Of a stretch of DNA of 28,334 nucleotides, positions 1 to 8,106 are shown in pieces (the stretch's first letter is position 1; each line of letters starts with the position of its first letter). The DNA comes from WJMD01 sp964596015 (GTDB lineage Bacteria; Joyebacterota; Joyebacteria; Joyebacterales; Joyebacteraceae). The position numbers were made by a program, and so were the translations under genes. Where the stretch lies: positions 1 through 28,334 of the forward strand of contig CAZQSB010000037.1 of NCBI GenBank assembly GCA_964596015.1, given 5' to 3'. Below the pieces are notes generated by a model. That model did no database searches, was not told where the DNA came from, and was given only the letters and a program-made list of their open reading frames with translations.

Positions 1-3000
1 GACGCCTACACGTCGTGGGGAGTGACCTACGTCCTCCTGGGCGGCGACACGAACTACATCCCAACCAGGCTCCCGTGGAGCGACTACTACGGCGGCTGGC
101 ACATTCCCAGCGACCTCTACTACTCGGACCTCGACGGGAACTGGAACGGCGACGGCGACGGCGTCTTCGGTGAAGGATACGCCGGCCCGTCCGACCCGGG
201 CGACAGTCTCGACCTCTACCCGGACGTCTTCGTCGGAAGAGCGCCGGCGGCCACAGCGATCGAGGCCGAGACGTTCGTCGACAAGTGCCTGACGTACGAG
301 AAGACGCCGACTCCCCATTTCACCGACCGCAACCTCTATCTGGCGGAGGTGCTCTTCCCGTACGACTGGGTCCCCGGCGAGCTCATCAGCACGGACGGAG
401 CCGCCCAGGTCGTCGAGCCGACGCTGCCGCTCGTGCCGCCTGCGATCAGCACGGTCCTGCTCTACCAGAACTACACCGAGTTCCCGGCGTCCGAGGAGCT
501 CAACCGGCAGTCGGCCATCGACTCCATCAACCTGGGATACAACATCGTCTCCCACGTGGGGCACGGGAACAAGAACATCCTGCGGGTCAGCAAGGGGCAC
601 TACATCACCGTTCAGGACGCCGACGCCTTCTCGAACACGTACCCGAAGTCGGGGTTCATGTGGCTCCTCGATTGCACATCCGCGGCCATCGAGGGCGACG
701 CCATCGCCGAGCACTTCATGAACAACCAGACGGGCGGTGCCGCGTCGGCGTTCGGGCCCACGCGCTACTGCTTCCCGTCGACGGCCGACGAGTACTACTT
801 CTCCTGGTTCGACGAGTTCTACACGAACAACGTAACGAAGGCGGGCGTTGTATGCGCCGCCTGCAAGCTGCCGTACGTCCCCGAGTCCATCTACGACAAT
901 ACCGACCGCTGGACACAGATGAGCTACGTTCTCCTTGGGGAGCCGGAGCACGACCTCTGGTCGGATCGCCCGGTCTCCATGAGCGTCGCGCATCTCGCGA
1001 GCATCCCCCTGTCCGAGTACGATCTCACCGTGACGGTGACGGACCCGTCGCCCGTTGACAGCGCGCTGGTCTGCGTAGCGAAGGGCGACGAGGTCTACGC
1101 GACCGGGCACACGAACGCCTCGGGAGAAGCCATCCTCTCGTTTTCGCCCGAGACGACCGGCTCGATGACCATCACTGTAACGGCGGCCGGACGGCTTCCC
1201 TACGAAAGCACGATCAACGTTACGGCGGTCTCCGGAGCGCATCTGACCCTCAGAAGCTCGACGTTCGACGACGACACCATCGGCTCGAGCGACGGCAACG
1301 ACAACGGCCTCGTCGAGCCCGGTGAGACCATCGAGGTCGGAGTCTCCATCGGGAACGGCGGTCAGTCGGCGGCCGGAACGCTCACGGCCACGCTGCATGA
1401 CGGCGACCCGTACGTGTCGCTCGCCGACAGCACCGAGTCGCTCGGCACCATCACCGCCGGGGGCGTCGTCGACTTCCCGGGCGCCTTCGTCGCCACCATC
1501 GGGAACGACGCGCCGAACGACCACGAGGCCGTCTTCGAGCTCGAGATCACCGACGGCTCGCGGACCATCTGGACCGACGAGGTGAGGATCAGGATCATGA
1601 GACCCATCCTGGTCCAGTATCTGAACGACATCGACGACTCGGCGGGTGACGGGGACGGCGTCCCGGAAGCCGGCGAGACGATCGTACTCACGATCGACGT
1701 CTACAACGAGGGCAACGGCGTGGCCGACGTCGTCTCCGGCGTCCTTTCCTACCCCGGGTCGTCGGTGACCATGACCGACGGCACGGACAACTGGGGCGAC
1801 ATCATGCCCGGCGAGATCCGGCCCGGCCTGGGTGGCTTCACCTTCGACGTCACGGGACCTCTCACCGACCACTTCAGTCTCGTGCTGACCGACGCGTACG
1901 CCAAGACATGGACCATCTACTTCGACCTCTCGAGACCGTACCAGCCGACCGGTCTGGCCGGCGATGTCCTGGGAACGACCATCGACCTGACCTGGGACGC
2001 GGTGATCGTCGAAGACATCTGGGGCTACAGGGTCTACAGGAAGGACACCGTGGGAGGCGAGTTCGCGCTCCTCACTGACCTCCATCTCGAGCACCTGGCC
2101 TACTACAGCGACAAGGGACTCGAGGAGGAGAAGCTCTACTATTACAGGGTCACCGGGGTCGATTCGTCGGGGAACGAGACGATCCCCTCGGACGTCCTCG
2201 AGATCAGCACGAACCCTCCCTTCCAGACGGGCTGGCCGCTGATGGCCGGTGAGGCCAACTGGGGAACCCCCGTCACTGCCGACATCGACCTCGACGGCGA
2301 CTTTGAGGTTCTCATCGGCTCGGACGACGTGTTCTGCTGGCACCACGACGGCATCGAGTATCACGACGGCGACGGCGATCCGAGAACACACGGCATCTAC
2401 GCCACGGACGGCTCCGGCGGCTACCGGTCGTCGCTCGCCGCCGGTGAACTGGACGGCGACCCCTACCCCGAGATCGTCGGCGCCGCGTGGGGCAACATAG
2501 GGACCGAGGCCGATCCGATATTCGAGATCTGGGCGTGGAACGGCGAGGACGGCTCAGTACTCTCCGGGTGGCCCGTCACGACGAAGCGATTCTGCTGGGC
2601 GACGCCCTCGCTCGGCGATCTGGACGGCGACGGTCTGCACGACGTGGCCGTCGTGTGCGCTGACGGGTACGTGTACGCCTGGTCGTCCGACGGGACCGAG
2701 CTCATCGATGGAGACGGGAACCCGGCGACCGACGGGATATTCGCCAGCCTTCGCGCTCAGTGGTGCTACGCCTCGAGCGCGCTGGTCGACATCGACCATG
2801 ACGGCGACCTCGAGATCCTGGCCCCGTCGCGGGCGGACAGCGTCTACTGCTGGAACCCGGACGGCACACGGGTGCCCGGGTGGCCGGTCCGGATCGACCT
2901 GAACCCGCAGAGCTCGCTGGCGGTCGGCGATGTGGACCAGGATGGCTTCGTCGAGATCGTCGTGGGCACGAACGACGACCTCGTCTATCTCCTCAGGTCC

Positions 3001-3834
3001 GACGGAACGACGATGAGCGGCTGGCCGAAGGCGCACGTGCTCAACAGCGACATTCCGCCCTCGCCGAGCCTCGCGGACCTTGACGAGGACGGCGATCTCG
3101 AGATCGTCTTCCCGGCCTCGGACGGCTCCGTCATGGTCTGGCACCACGACGGCACCGGGATGACGGGCTGGCCGGTCACGCTCGAGGCGAACACGCACTC
3201 GGCCTCGGTGGGCATAGGCAACGCGGACGATGACGCCGATCTCGAGCTGGTGGTCGGATGCGACGCCGGGAAGGTCTACGCCTTCGACACCGACGGCACC
3301 CCCCTCGACGGCTGGCCGCTCCAGACCGGAGGGGAGATCTACTCCTGCCCCTCGTTCCACGACCTGGACAACGACGGCGACAATGAGGTCGTCGTTTCGA
3401 GCTGGGACATCAACGTCTACATCTGGGACCTCGACGGCGCGTACAACGGCGGCGAGGGGATCGAGTGGGCCACCTTCCTCCACGACCCGATGAGGACCGC
3501 CTTCTATGACCTCGAGCTTCCCGTCGAGGTGCCCGGCGACTTCATCGAGCCGCCGCACATCGCGCTCGAGCAGAACGTTCCCAACCCGTTCAACCCGTTC
3601 ACGACGATCGCTTTCTCCGTGTCCGACGGCGGCGCCGAGATCGACCTCGTGGTCTACGCCGTCGACGGAAGGGTCGTGGCGAAGCTGGCGTCAGGGACGT
3701 TCCCGACGGGCGACCACCAGGTGACGTGGGACGGTCGCGACGACGCTGGTCGCGCCGTCTCGTCGGGCGTCTACTTCATCCGGCTCACGGGCCAGGGAGC
3801 GGAGAAGGTACGGAAGATGACCCTCCTCAAGTAG
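1..3834 (+). CDS. Secreted C25 (gingipain-type) cysteine peptidase with FG-GAP propeller and sorting domain, 5' partial
   Basis: The reading frame is open from base 1 (DAYTSWGVTYVLLGGD...), so the N-terminus lies outside the window. The GTG at 22 is internal to the conserved 'YVLLGGD' strand and is not a start. Counting from base 1, the peptidase C25 part holds the catalytic His in 'SHVGHGN' (His188) and the nucleophile in 'LLDCTS' (Cys225). Then follow an Ig-like domain, two CARDB-like modules rich in 'EPGETI' motifs (about 430-640), an FN3 domain (about 645-735) and a propeller (about 741-1160). The propeller has eight D-x-D-x-D-type FG-GAP calcium motifs and recurring 'GWP' turns. The C-terminus has 'NVPNPFNPFTTI' followed by a FlgD-like Ig fold ending 'KMTLLK', as in type IX-like sorting modules. 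Inference: an exported or surface-attached protease. No secretion genes are visible nearby. The stop is at 3832-3834. Confidence 0.9.
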   Translation, partial: DAYTSWGVTYVLLGGDTNYIPTRLPWSDYYGGWHIPSDLYYSDLDGNWNGDGDGVFGEGYAGPSDPGDSLDLYPDVFVGRAPAATAIEAETFVDKCLTYEKTPTPHFTDRNLYLAEVLFPYDWVPGELISTDGAAQVVEPTLPLVPPAISTVLLYQNYTEFPASEELNRQSAIDSINLGYNIVSHVGHGNKNILRVSKGHYITVQDADAFSNTYPKSGFMWLLDCTSAAIEGDAIAEHFMNNQTGGAASAFGPTRYCFPSTADEYYFSWFDEFYTNNVTKAGVVCAACKLPYVPESIYDNTDRWTQMSYVLLGEPEHDLWSDRPVSMSVAHLASIPLSEYDLTVTVTDPSPVDSALVCVAKGDEVYATGHTNASGEAILSFSPETTGSMTITVTAAGRLPYESTINVTAVSGAHLTLRSSTFDDDTIGSSDGNDNGLVEPGETIEVGVSIGNGGQSAAGTLTATLHDGDPYVSLADSTESLGTITAGGVVDFPGAFVATIGNDAPNDHEAVFELEITDGSRTIWTDEVRIRIMRPILVQYLNDIDDSAGDGDGVPEAGETIVLTIDVYNEGNGVADVVSGVLSYPGSSVTMTDGTDNWGDIMPGEIRPGLGGFTFDVTGPLTDHFSLVLTDAYAKTWTIYFDLSRPYQPTGLAGDVLGTTIDLTWDAVIVEDIWGYRVYRKDTVGGEFALLTDLHLEHLAYYSDKGLEEEKLYYYRVTGVDSSGNETIPSDVLEISTNPPFQTGWPLMAGEANWGTPVTADIDLDGDFEVLIGSDDVFCWHHDGIEYHDGDGDPRTHGIYATDGSGGYRSSLAAGELDGDPYPEIVGAAWGNIGTEADPIFEIWAWNGEDGSVLSGWPVTTKRFCWATPSLGDLDGDGLHDVAVVCADGYVYAWSSDGTELIDGDGNPATDGIFASLRAQWCYASSALVDIDHDGDLEILAPSRADSVYCWNPDGTRVPGWPVRIDLNPQSSLAVGDVDQDGFVEIVVGTNDDLVYLLRSDGTTMSGWPKAHVLNSDIPPSPSLADLDEDGDLEIVFPASDGSVMVWHHDGTGMTGWPVTLEANTHSASVGIGNADDDADLELVVGCDAGKVYAFDTDGTPLDGWPLQTGGEIYSCPSFHDLDNDGDNEVVVSSWDINVYIWDLDGAYNGGEGIEWATFLHDPMRTAFYDLELPVEVPGDFIEPPHIALEQNVPNPFNPFTTIAFSVSDGGAEIDLVVYAVDGRVVAKLASGTFPTGDHQVTWDGRDDAGRAVSSGVYFIRLTGQGAEKVRKMTLLK

Positions 3835-3860
3835 CGCCCGCGGGAGCGCGCGCTCGCCGA

Positions 3861-3906
3861 CACGAAGAGGCCGGGACCCGTCGGGGTCCCGGCCTCTTGC
3901 TTCGTG
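3861..3906. terminator. Bidirectional hairpin terminator between convergent genes
   Basis: A perfect 15-bp stem (3865-3879 with 3884-3898) closes a 4-base loop. CACG at 3861-3864 can pair further with CGTG at 3903-3906 across a short bulge. It lies between the C25 peptidase stop at 3834 and the convergent ABC-F stop at 3974. There is no long T tract, but stem strength and position fit shared termination of both genes. Confidence 0.75.
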
Positions 3907-3973
3907 CGCTGTGATCGGGGCGTCAGAGACGAACTCCGGCGCGGCCTGAGAGGCCGTCGCCCGGTCGCCCACT

Positions 3974-5911
3974 TCAGTCCTCGAGCTTCGCCCAGCGTTC
4001 GTAGAGCTCCTCCACGCGGGCCATGAGCTTCCTCTGCTCGTTCACGAGAACGCGGACCTTCTCGCCGTCGGTGTAGACGGCGGGGTCGGCGAGCTCGATC
4101 TGAAGCTCCTCGAGACGCCGCTCGGAGTCCGCGATCTCGTCCTGAATCTCCTGACGCTGCTGCCTGGCGGACTTCCTGGCGGCCGAGCGCTTCCTCCGCT
4201 CCTCGGCCTCACGCCTCTTCTGCCCGCGCGTCTTCGGCCCGCCGCCGCGCGTCTCGCGCGGCCGGGTGTCCGTTGCCGGGGACTGGGCGTCTTCGGCCTC
4301 CTCACGCTCCTTCTTCCAGAGATAGTCGCTGTAGCTTCCGTGGAAGAGCCGCGTCTCTCCGTGGTGGACCTCGATGACCTTGTTCGCGATCGCGTCCATG
4401 AACGCGCGGTCGTGGGAGACCAGACAGATCGTGCCGGAGTAGCCGGCCAGCGCCTCCTCGAGCACCTCTCTCGAAGCCATGTCCAGGTGGTTCGTCGGCT
4501 CGTCGAGCAGGAGGAAGTTGGCGGGCCGAAGCAGCATCTTGGCGATGGCGACCCGGCTCTTCTCTCCTCCGGAGAGGATGCGCACCTTCTTCTCGATGTC
4601 GTCGCCCGTGAAGAGAAAGGCTCCGAGAAGCCCCCTGAGACGCTGTCGCATGTCGTCCGGGGCGACGGTGGCGACCTCCTCGAACACGGTGTTGTCGCCG
4701 TTCAGGCTCCGGGCGGGGTTCTGACCGAAGTACTGAAGCGTCACGTTGTGCCCGAGACGCCGCTCCCCGGCCTCGATGGGCACGATGCCGGCCATGATCT
4801 TCAGGAGCGTCGACTTCCCGGCGCCGTTCACGCCGACCAGCGCGGCCCGGTCTCCCCGCGCGATGTCGAGGTCGAGGTCGCTGAAGACGACCTTGTCTCC
4901 GTACGCCTGTGTCACGCCCTTGAGGGACACGGTCACCGAACCGCCCCTCTCGGGCTCGGGGAACTCGAACCTGATGCCCTTCCTGTCGGTCGGGACTTCG
5001 ACGAGTTCGGACTCTACCCGCTCGATCATCTTCTGCCTGCTTCTGACGAGCGCCGTCTTCGCCTTGTTGCCGCGGAACCGGTCGATGAAGCTCCGGTAGT
5101 GCGCGATGCGGCGCTCCTGCTGGTCCCGCGTGGCCCGCAGGGTCTCGCGCCGCTTCTCCCGGAGCTCGCGGAACGCGGCGTAGTTCCCCGCGTAGTCCAC
5201 GAGTCCCTCGACACTGAGTTCGCTGATGCGGTCCACGACGTGGTCGAGGAATGTCCTGTCGTGCGAGACGAGGATGACCGCGCCGGGGTAGTCCCGGAGG
5301 TAGTCCTCCAACCAGATCATCGACTCGAGGTCGAGGTGGTTCGTCGGTTCGTCGAGAAGGAGGACGGTCGGACGGGTGAGCAGCAGTTTCGCCAGGGCGA
5401 TGCGCATCTGCCAGCCGCCGCTGAACTCCTCCGTGTTCCGGCCGTGGTCGCTCTCTGTGAAGCCGAGGCCCGCCAGCACCCTCGCCGCGCGAACATCGAC
5501 GGTGAACCCGTCCCGGGCCTCGAGTTCGTGCTGGAGCCTCGCGTACTCGGCCATCGTGGCGTCGTGCTCAGGCCCCTCCGGCGGCATGTCGGCCATCCGG
5601 TGTTCCAGCGTCCTCAATGCGCTTTCGATCTCGGCCACGCGGGCGAAGACGGTCATCACCTCGTCGAAGAGGGTTCGCCCGGCCATCGTCATCTGCTCCT
5701 GGGGAAGATAGCCGAACGTCGTGCCCTTGGTGGCGAGTATCTCTCCCGAGTCGGGGCGCACGTCGCCGAGAAGAAGCCTGAGGAGCGTGGTCTTCCCGGA
5801 ACCGTTGGGCCCTACGAGCCCGACGCGGTCGCGGTCACCGACTCGCCACGACACGTCCTTCAGGATGGGATGTCCCGCGAAGGAGACCGTGATGTTCTCG
5901 AGCTGCACCAC
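3974..5911 (-). CDS. ABC-F family ATPase (Uup/YheS-like)
   Basis: A soluble tandem ATPase of 645 residues, the usual ABC-F length. The first cassette has Walker A 'GPNGSGKT' (34-41), signature 'FSGGW' and Walker B 'LLLDEPTNHLD'. The second has 'GVNGAGKST' (about residue 360), 'LSGGE' and again 'LLLDEPTNHLD'. The linker between them is basic and helical, as in the P-site tRNA interaction region of ABC-F proteins. The last 80 or so residues are a charged coiled coil like the Uup C-terminal domain. There are no membrane segments, so this is not a transporter. ABC-F proteins act on ribosomes (relief of stalling, antibiotic protection); which role applies here cannot be read from sequence. The frame stays open to 6430, but homology begins at 'VVQLENITVSF', and a GTG at 5911 with GAGGG about ten bases upstream is the best start. 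An ATG at 5977 or 5983 is possible. Confidence 0.9.
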   Translation of the reverse strand: MVQLENITVSFAGHPILKDVSWRVGDRDRVGLVGPNGSGKTTLLRLLLGDVRPDSGEILATKGTTFGYLPQEQMTMAGRTLFDEVMTVFARVAEIESALRTLEHRMADMPPEGPEHDATMAEYARLQHELEARDGFTVDVRAARVLAGLGFTESDHGRNTEEFSGGWQMRIALAKLLLTRPTVLLLDEPTNHLDLESMIWLEDYLRDYPGAVILVSHDRTFLDHVVDRISELSVEGLVDYAGNYAAFRELREKRRETLRATRDQQERRIAHYRSFIDRFRGNKAKTALVRSRQKMIERVESELVEVPTDRKGIRFEFPEPERGGSVTVSLKGVTQAYGDKVVFSDLDLDIARGDRAALVGVNGAGKSTLLKIMAGIVPIEAGERRLGHNVTLQYFGQNPARSLNGDNTVFEEVATVAPDDMRQRLRGLLGAFLFTGDDIEKKVRILSGGEKSRVAIAKMLLRPANFLLLDEPTNHLDMASREVLEEALAGYSGTICLVSHDRAFMDAIANKVIEVHHGETRLFHGSYSDYLWKKEREEAEDAQSPATDTRPRETRGGGPKTRGQKRREAEERRKRSAARKSARQQRQEIQDEIADSERRLEELQIELADPAVYTDGEKVRVLVNEQRKLMARVEELYERWAKLED

Positions 5912-6221
5912 CGGCGGAAGCCCTCGTTGAAAAGCGCGCCCGCCACACCCGGCCGGACGCGCGCCCGAACCTTTCATCCCCATGAGACCGGAGCGGCTGG
6001 CGCCCCGGCGAGGTACGCAGTATACTACGACACGCGGTCGACCGCCAGCCGCCTCCCCCCCAACATCACGGAGCTTTTGTAAAACCCTCCAGGGCCGGGC
6101 CGTGTCACATGACTGCGCGGCACGAGAGGGCGCGGCGTTCGGCCGTGTCCGGCCAGCTCCGGTCCGGGTCCCGTGTGACCCGGCGAACTTCACCTGCGAG
6201 AGTCGGAGGTTCGAGAAACCC
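5912..6221. other. Divergent intergenic region (310 bp)
   Basis: This is the only gene-free stretch over 300 bases. It separates the divergent ABC-F and MacA-like genes. It holds the symmetric promoter-like element listed separately, a short near-palindrome 'TTTTGTAAAA' at 6075-6084, and the ribosome binding site of the adaptor gene (CGGAGGT, 6204-6210). Long frames cross it on both strands, but they are GC-driven extensions of the flanking genes without recognisable protein character. Confidence 0.6.
5997..6048. promoter_or_regulatory. Symmetric, possibly bidirectional promoter
   Basis: The 8-bp palindrome AGTATACT (6019-6026) supplies a -10 hexamer TATACT on each strand (6021-6026 on plus, 6024-6019 on minus). 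CTGGCG at 5997-6002 and its reverse complement CGCCAG at 6043-6048 lie equidistant, giving a 3/6 match to the -35 consensus at 18-bp spacing in both directions. The flanking genes are divergent. The -10 match is good and the -35 match weak, so activity is inference. Confidence 0.45.
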
Positions 6222-7424
6222 ATGAAGAAGCACCTCAAGTGGATCATCCCGGTCATAGCCATCGCCGTCGTCGTCCTCGCGCTCATCAGACCGGGCCGGC
6301 GCGACGCCGCGCAGGCGACGGCCGAGAGCGACGCGCCCGCGAACGGAACGAACGGCCGCCGCGCAGCGGCCGAGATCGCCGACGTCTCGGTAGCTCTCTC
6401 GGAGGTCGGCGAGATCCAGCCCGAACGCATCGTGCTGGTGAAGTCGAAGGTCAGCGGGAAGGTGCGCGACCTTCACATCGAGGAGGGGCAGGACGTCGCC
6501 AGGGGCGCGCTTCTCGCGAGGATCGAGCCGGACATGGCTCAGGCGCGGACCGTCGCCAATCTCAAGACGAGCTACGGACGCGCCAGAGTGACGATGGAGC
6601 GGGCCAGGCAGGACTACGAGAGAGACCTGGAGCTTCACTCCGGCGGTCACATCTCCGACGAGGAGCTTCAGCTCTCGAAGGACGAGTACGACATCGCCAT
6701 GATCGAGTACCGCTCCGCCCTGGAGCAGATGGAGCTGGCGGAGGAGGACGGCGTCTCGATGGATGTCGACGGCGAGTCCACCGAGTTCCTCGATGTGGTG
6801 GCTCCCGCCTCGGGGACCGTCGTCTCCGTGAACATCGAGGAGGGCGAGATCGTGACCTCGGGCGCCGTCTCGTACACGGCGGGGACGACGCTCATGACCA
6901 TCGCGGATCTCTCGGTCATGCAGATCAAGGCCGGGGTCAACGAGGTCGACATCGGGAAGATCCGCGCGGGCCAGGACGTGGCCATCGATGTGGACGCCTA
7001 CCCGAACGACACCTTCAGCGGCGTCATCGGCCACATCGCCCCGGCGGCAAGGAACGAGGAAGGGGTCAAGATCTTCGATGTGGAGATCGACATCACCGAC
7101 AATGACTCCAGGCTGATGCCGGGCATGACCGCCAACATCGAGATCCAGGGAGACCACGCCGAGTCGGTGGTCACGGTCCCCATCGAGGCCGTCTTCAGCA
7201 AGAACGGCGGATACGTCTGCTACGTCTTCGATGGGAGCGGGGATGAACCCGTCGAGCGCCCGGTCGAGGTCGGCGTCTCGAACATCGAGCGCGCCGAGAT
7301 AACCTCCGGCCTCTCCGAGGGCGAGGCGGTCGCGCTCTACGATCCCGAGCTCGATGAGATCGAGATGAACGAGGAGGAGCGGCGGAGGCAGGAGATGGCG
7401 CGGCGCGCCGGCGGGGGTCGCTAG
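6222..7424 (+). CDS. MacA/HlyD-type periplasmic adaptor subunit
   Basis: A membrane-fusion protein of 400 residues that would link an inner-membrane ABC permease to an outer-membrane channel. Residues 7-22 form the N-terminal membrane anchor. A split lipoyl domain follows, with halves at about 73-105 ('VSGKVRDLHIEEGQDV') and 190-230 ('ASGTVVSVNIEEGEIV'). These flank an alpha-helical hairpin (about 105-175). A beta-barrel domain and a membrane-proximal domain rich in Glu complete it. The ATG at 6222 has CGGAGGT eleven bases upstream and directly precedes the anchor; the longer open frame from 5982 has no homology. The ABC ATPase gene starts one base after the stop, so this is the first gene of a MacAB-like operon. 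No TolC-type gene is seen in the window, and the substrate is unknown. Confidence 0.9.
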   Translation: MKKHLKWIIPVIAIAVVVLALIRPGRRDAAQATAESDAPANGTNGRRAAAEIADVSVALSEVGEIQPERIVLVKSKVSGKVRDLHIEEGQDVARGALLARIEPDMAQARTVANLKTSYGRARVTMERARQDYERDLELHSGGHISDEELQLSKDEYDIAMIEYRSALEQMELAEEDGVSMDVDGESTEFLDVVAPASGTVVSVNIEEGEIVTSGAVSYTAGTTLMTIADLSVMQIKAGVNEVDIGKIRAGQDVAIDVDAYPNDTFSGVIGHIAPAARNEEGVKIFDVEIDITDNDSRLMPGMTANIEIQGDHAESVVTVPIEAVFSKNGGYVCYVFDGSGDEPVERPVEVGVSNIERAEITSGLSEGEAVALYDPELDEIEMNEEERRRQEMARRAGGGR

Positions 7425-7425
7425 C

Positions 7426-8106
7426 ATGCTCATCCAGACCGTGAGCATCACGAAGACCTACGAGCTCGGGGCGGCGGAAGTCCGGGCTCTCAGAGGTGTC
7501 GATCTCTCCATCGGTGAAGGCGAGTACGTCGCCATCATGGGGCCTTCTGGCTCCGGCAAGTCGACTCTCATGCACATCCTGGGGTGCCTCGATACGCCCT
7601 CCGACGGAACCTACGTGCTGAACGGGGCCGAGGTATCGAGCCTCACGGGACGCGCGTTGGCGCGAGTGCGGAACAGGGAGATCGGCTTCGTCTTCCAGAA
7701 CTTCAACCTCCTCCCCCGGGTCGACCTCGTCGCGAACGTGTCGCTCCCGCTCGTCTACCACGGGGCCATCTCGCGCGCCGAGCGCCGCGACATTGCCGTG
7801 GCCGAGCTCGAGAAGGTCGGACTCGGACACCGGCTCTCGCACAGGCCGAACGAGCTCTCGGGCGGTGAGCGCCAGCGCGCGTCCATCGCCAGGGCGCTCG
7901 TCAATCGCCCCAGCATCCTCCTCGCGGACGAGCCGACAGGCAACCTCGACTCGGGGACCGGTCGCGAGATCATGTCGATCCTCGACCGACTGAGCGACGA
8001 GGGACGAACGGTCGTTCTCGTCACACACGACGCGGACGTTGCAGAGCACGCGGAGCGCGTCGTCCGGATCGAGGATGGCCGCGTCGCGACGGGAGCGGGT
8101 CCGTGA
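7426..8106 (+). CDS. MacB/LolD-type ABC transporter ATPase
   Basis: A stand-alone nucleotide-binding subunit of 226 residues. It has Walker A 'GPSGSGKS' (39-46), Q-loop 'FVFQNFNLLPRVD', signature 'LSGGERQR' (from 144) and Walker B 'LLADEPTGNLDSG' (about 166). This is the pattern of the MacB/LolD/FtsE branch, whose permeases work by mechanotransmission rather than classic substrate channelling. The ATG follows the adaptor stop by one base, and the 3' end overlaps the next gene by GTGA, so translation is likely coupled. It is predicted to energise the two downstream permeases as a heteromeric complex. Confidence 0.93.
   Translation: MLIQTVSITKTYELGAAEVRALRGVDLSIGEGEYVAIMGPSGSGKSTLMHILGCLDTPSDGTYVLNGAEVSSLTGRALARVRNREIGFVFQNFNLLPRVDLVANVSLPLVYHGAISRAERRDIAVAELEKVGLGHRLSHRPNELSGGERQRASIARALVNRPSILLADEPTGNLDSGTGREIMSILDRLSDEGRTVVLVTHDADVAEHAERVVRIEDGRVATGAGP

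Noticed and set aside
22..24. GTG as the start of the C25 peptidase gene
   Set aside because: It sits in the middle of a conserved strand and the frame continues to the window edge, so the gene is truncated, not started here.
2554..3558. Minus-strand open frame of 334 codons opposite the C25 propeller
   Set aside because: The periodic Asp/Gly codons of the FG-GAP motifs read as Val/Arg-rich repeats on the other strand. No start signal or fold is apparent.
4340..6082. Plus-strand open frame of 580 codons opposite the ABC-F gene
   Set aside because: It is antisense to a fully convincing ABC-F gene. Its translation is rich in Arg, Glu, Val and Asp with no motif, the pattern expected from GC-rich codon-position bias.
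6075..6084. TTTTGTAAAA near-palindrome as an operator
   Set aside because: Too short to be distinguished from chance; no second copy was found near the promoter element.
5912..6430. N-terminal extension of the ABC-F frame
   Set aside because: It runs through the divergent promoter and into the adaptor gene antisense strand. ABC-F homology begins at the GTG at 5911.
6105..7451. Minus-strand open frame of 448 codons opposite the MacA-like gene
   Set aside because: Low-complexity shadow of the adaptor gene; no ribosome binding site or family signature.
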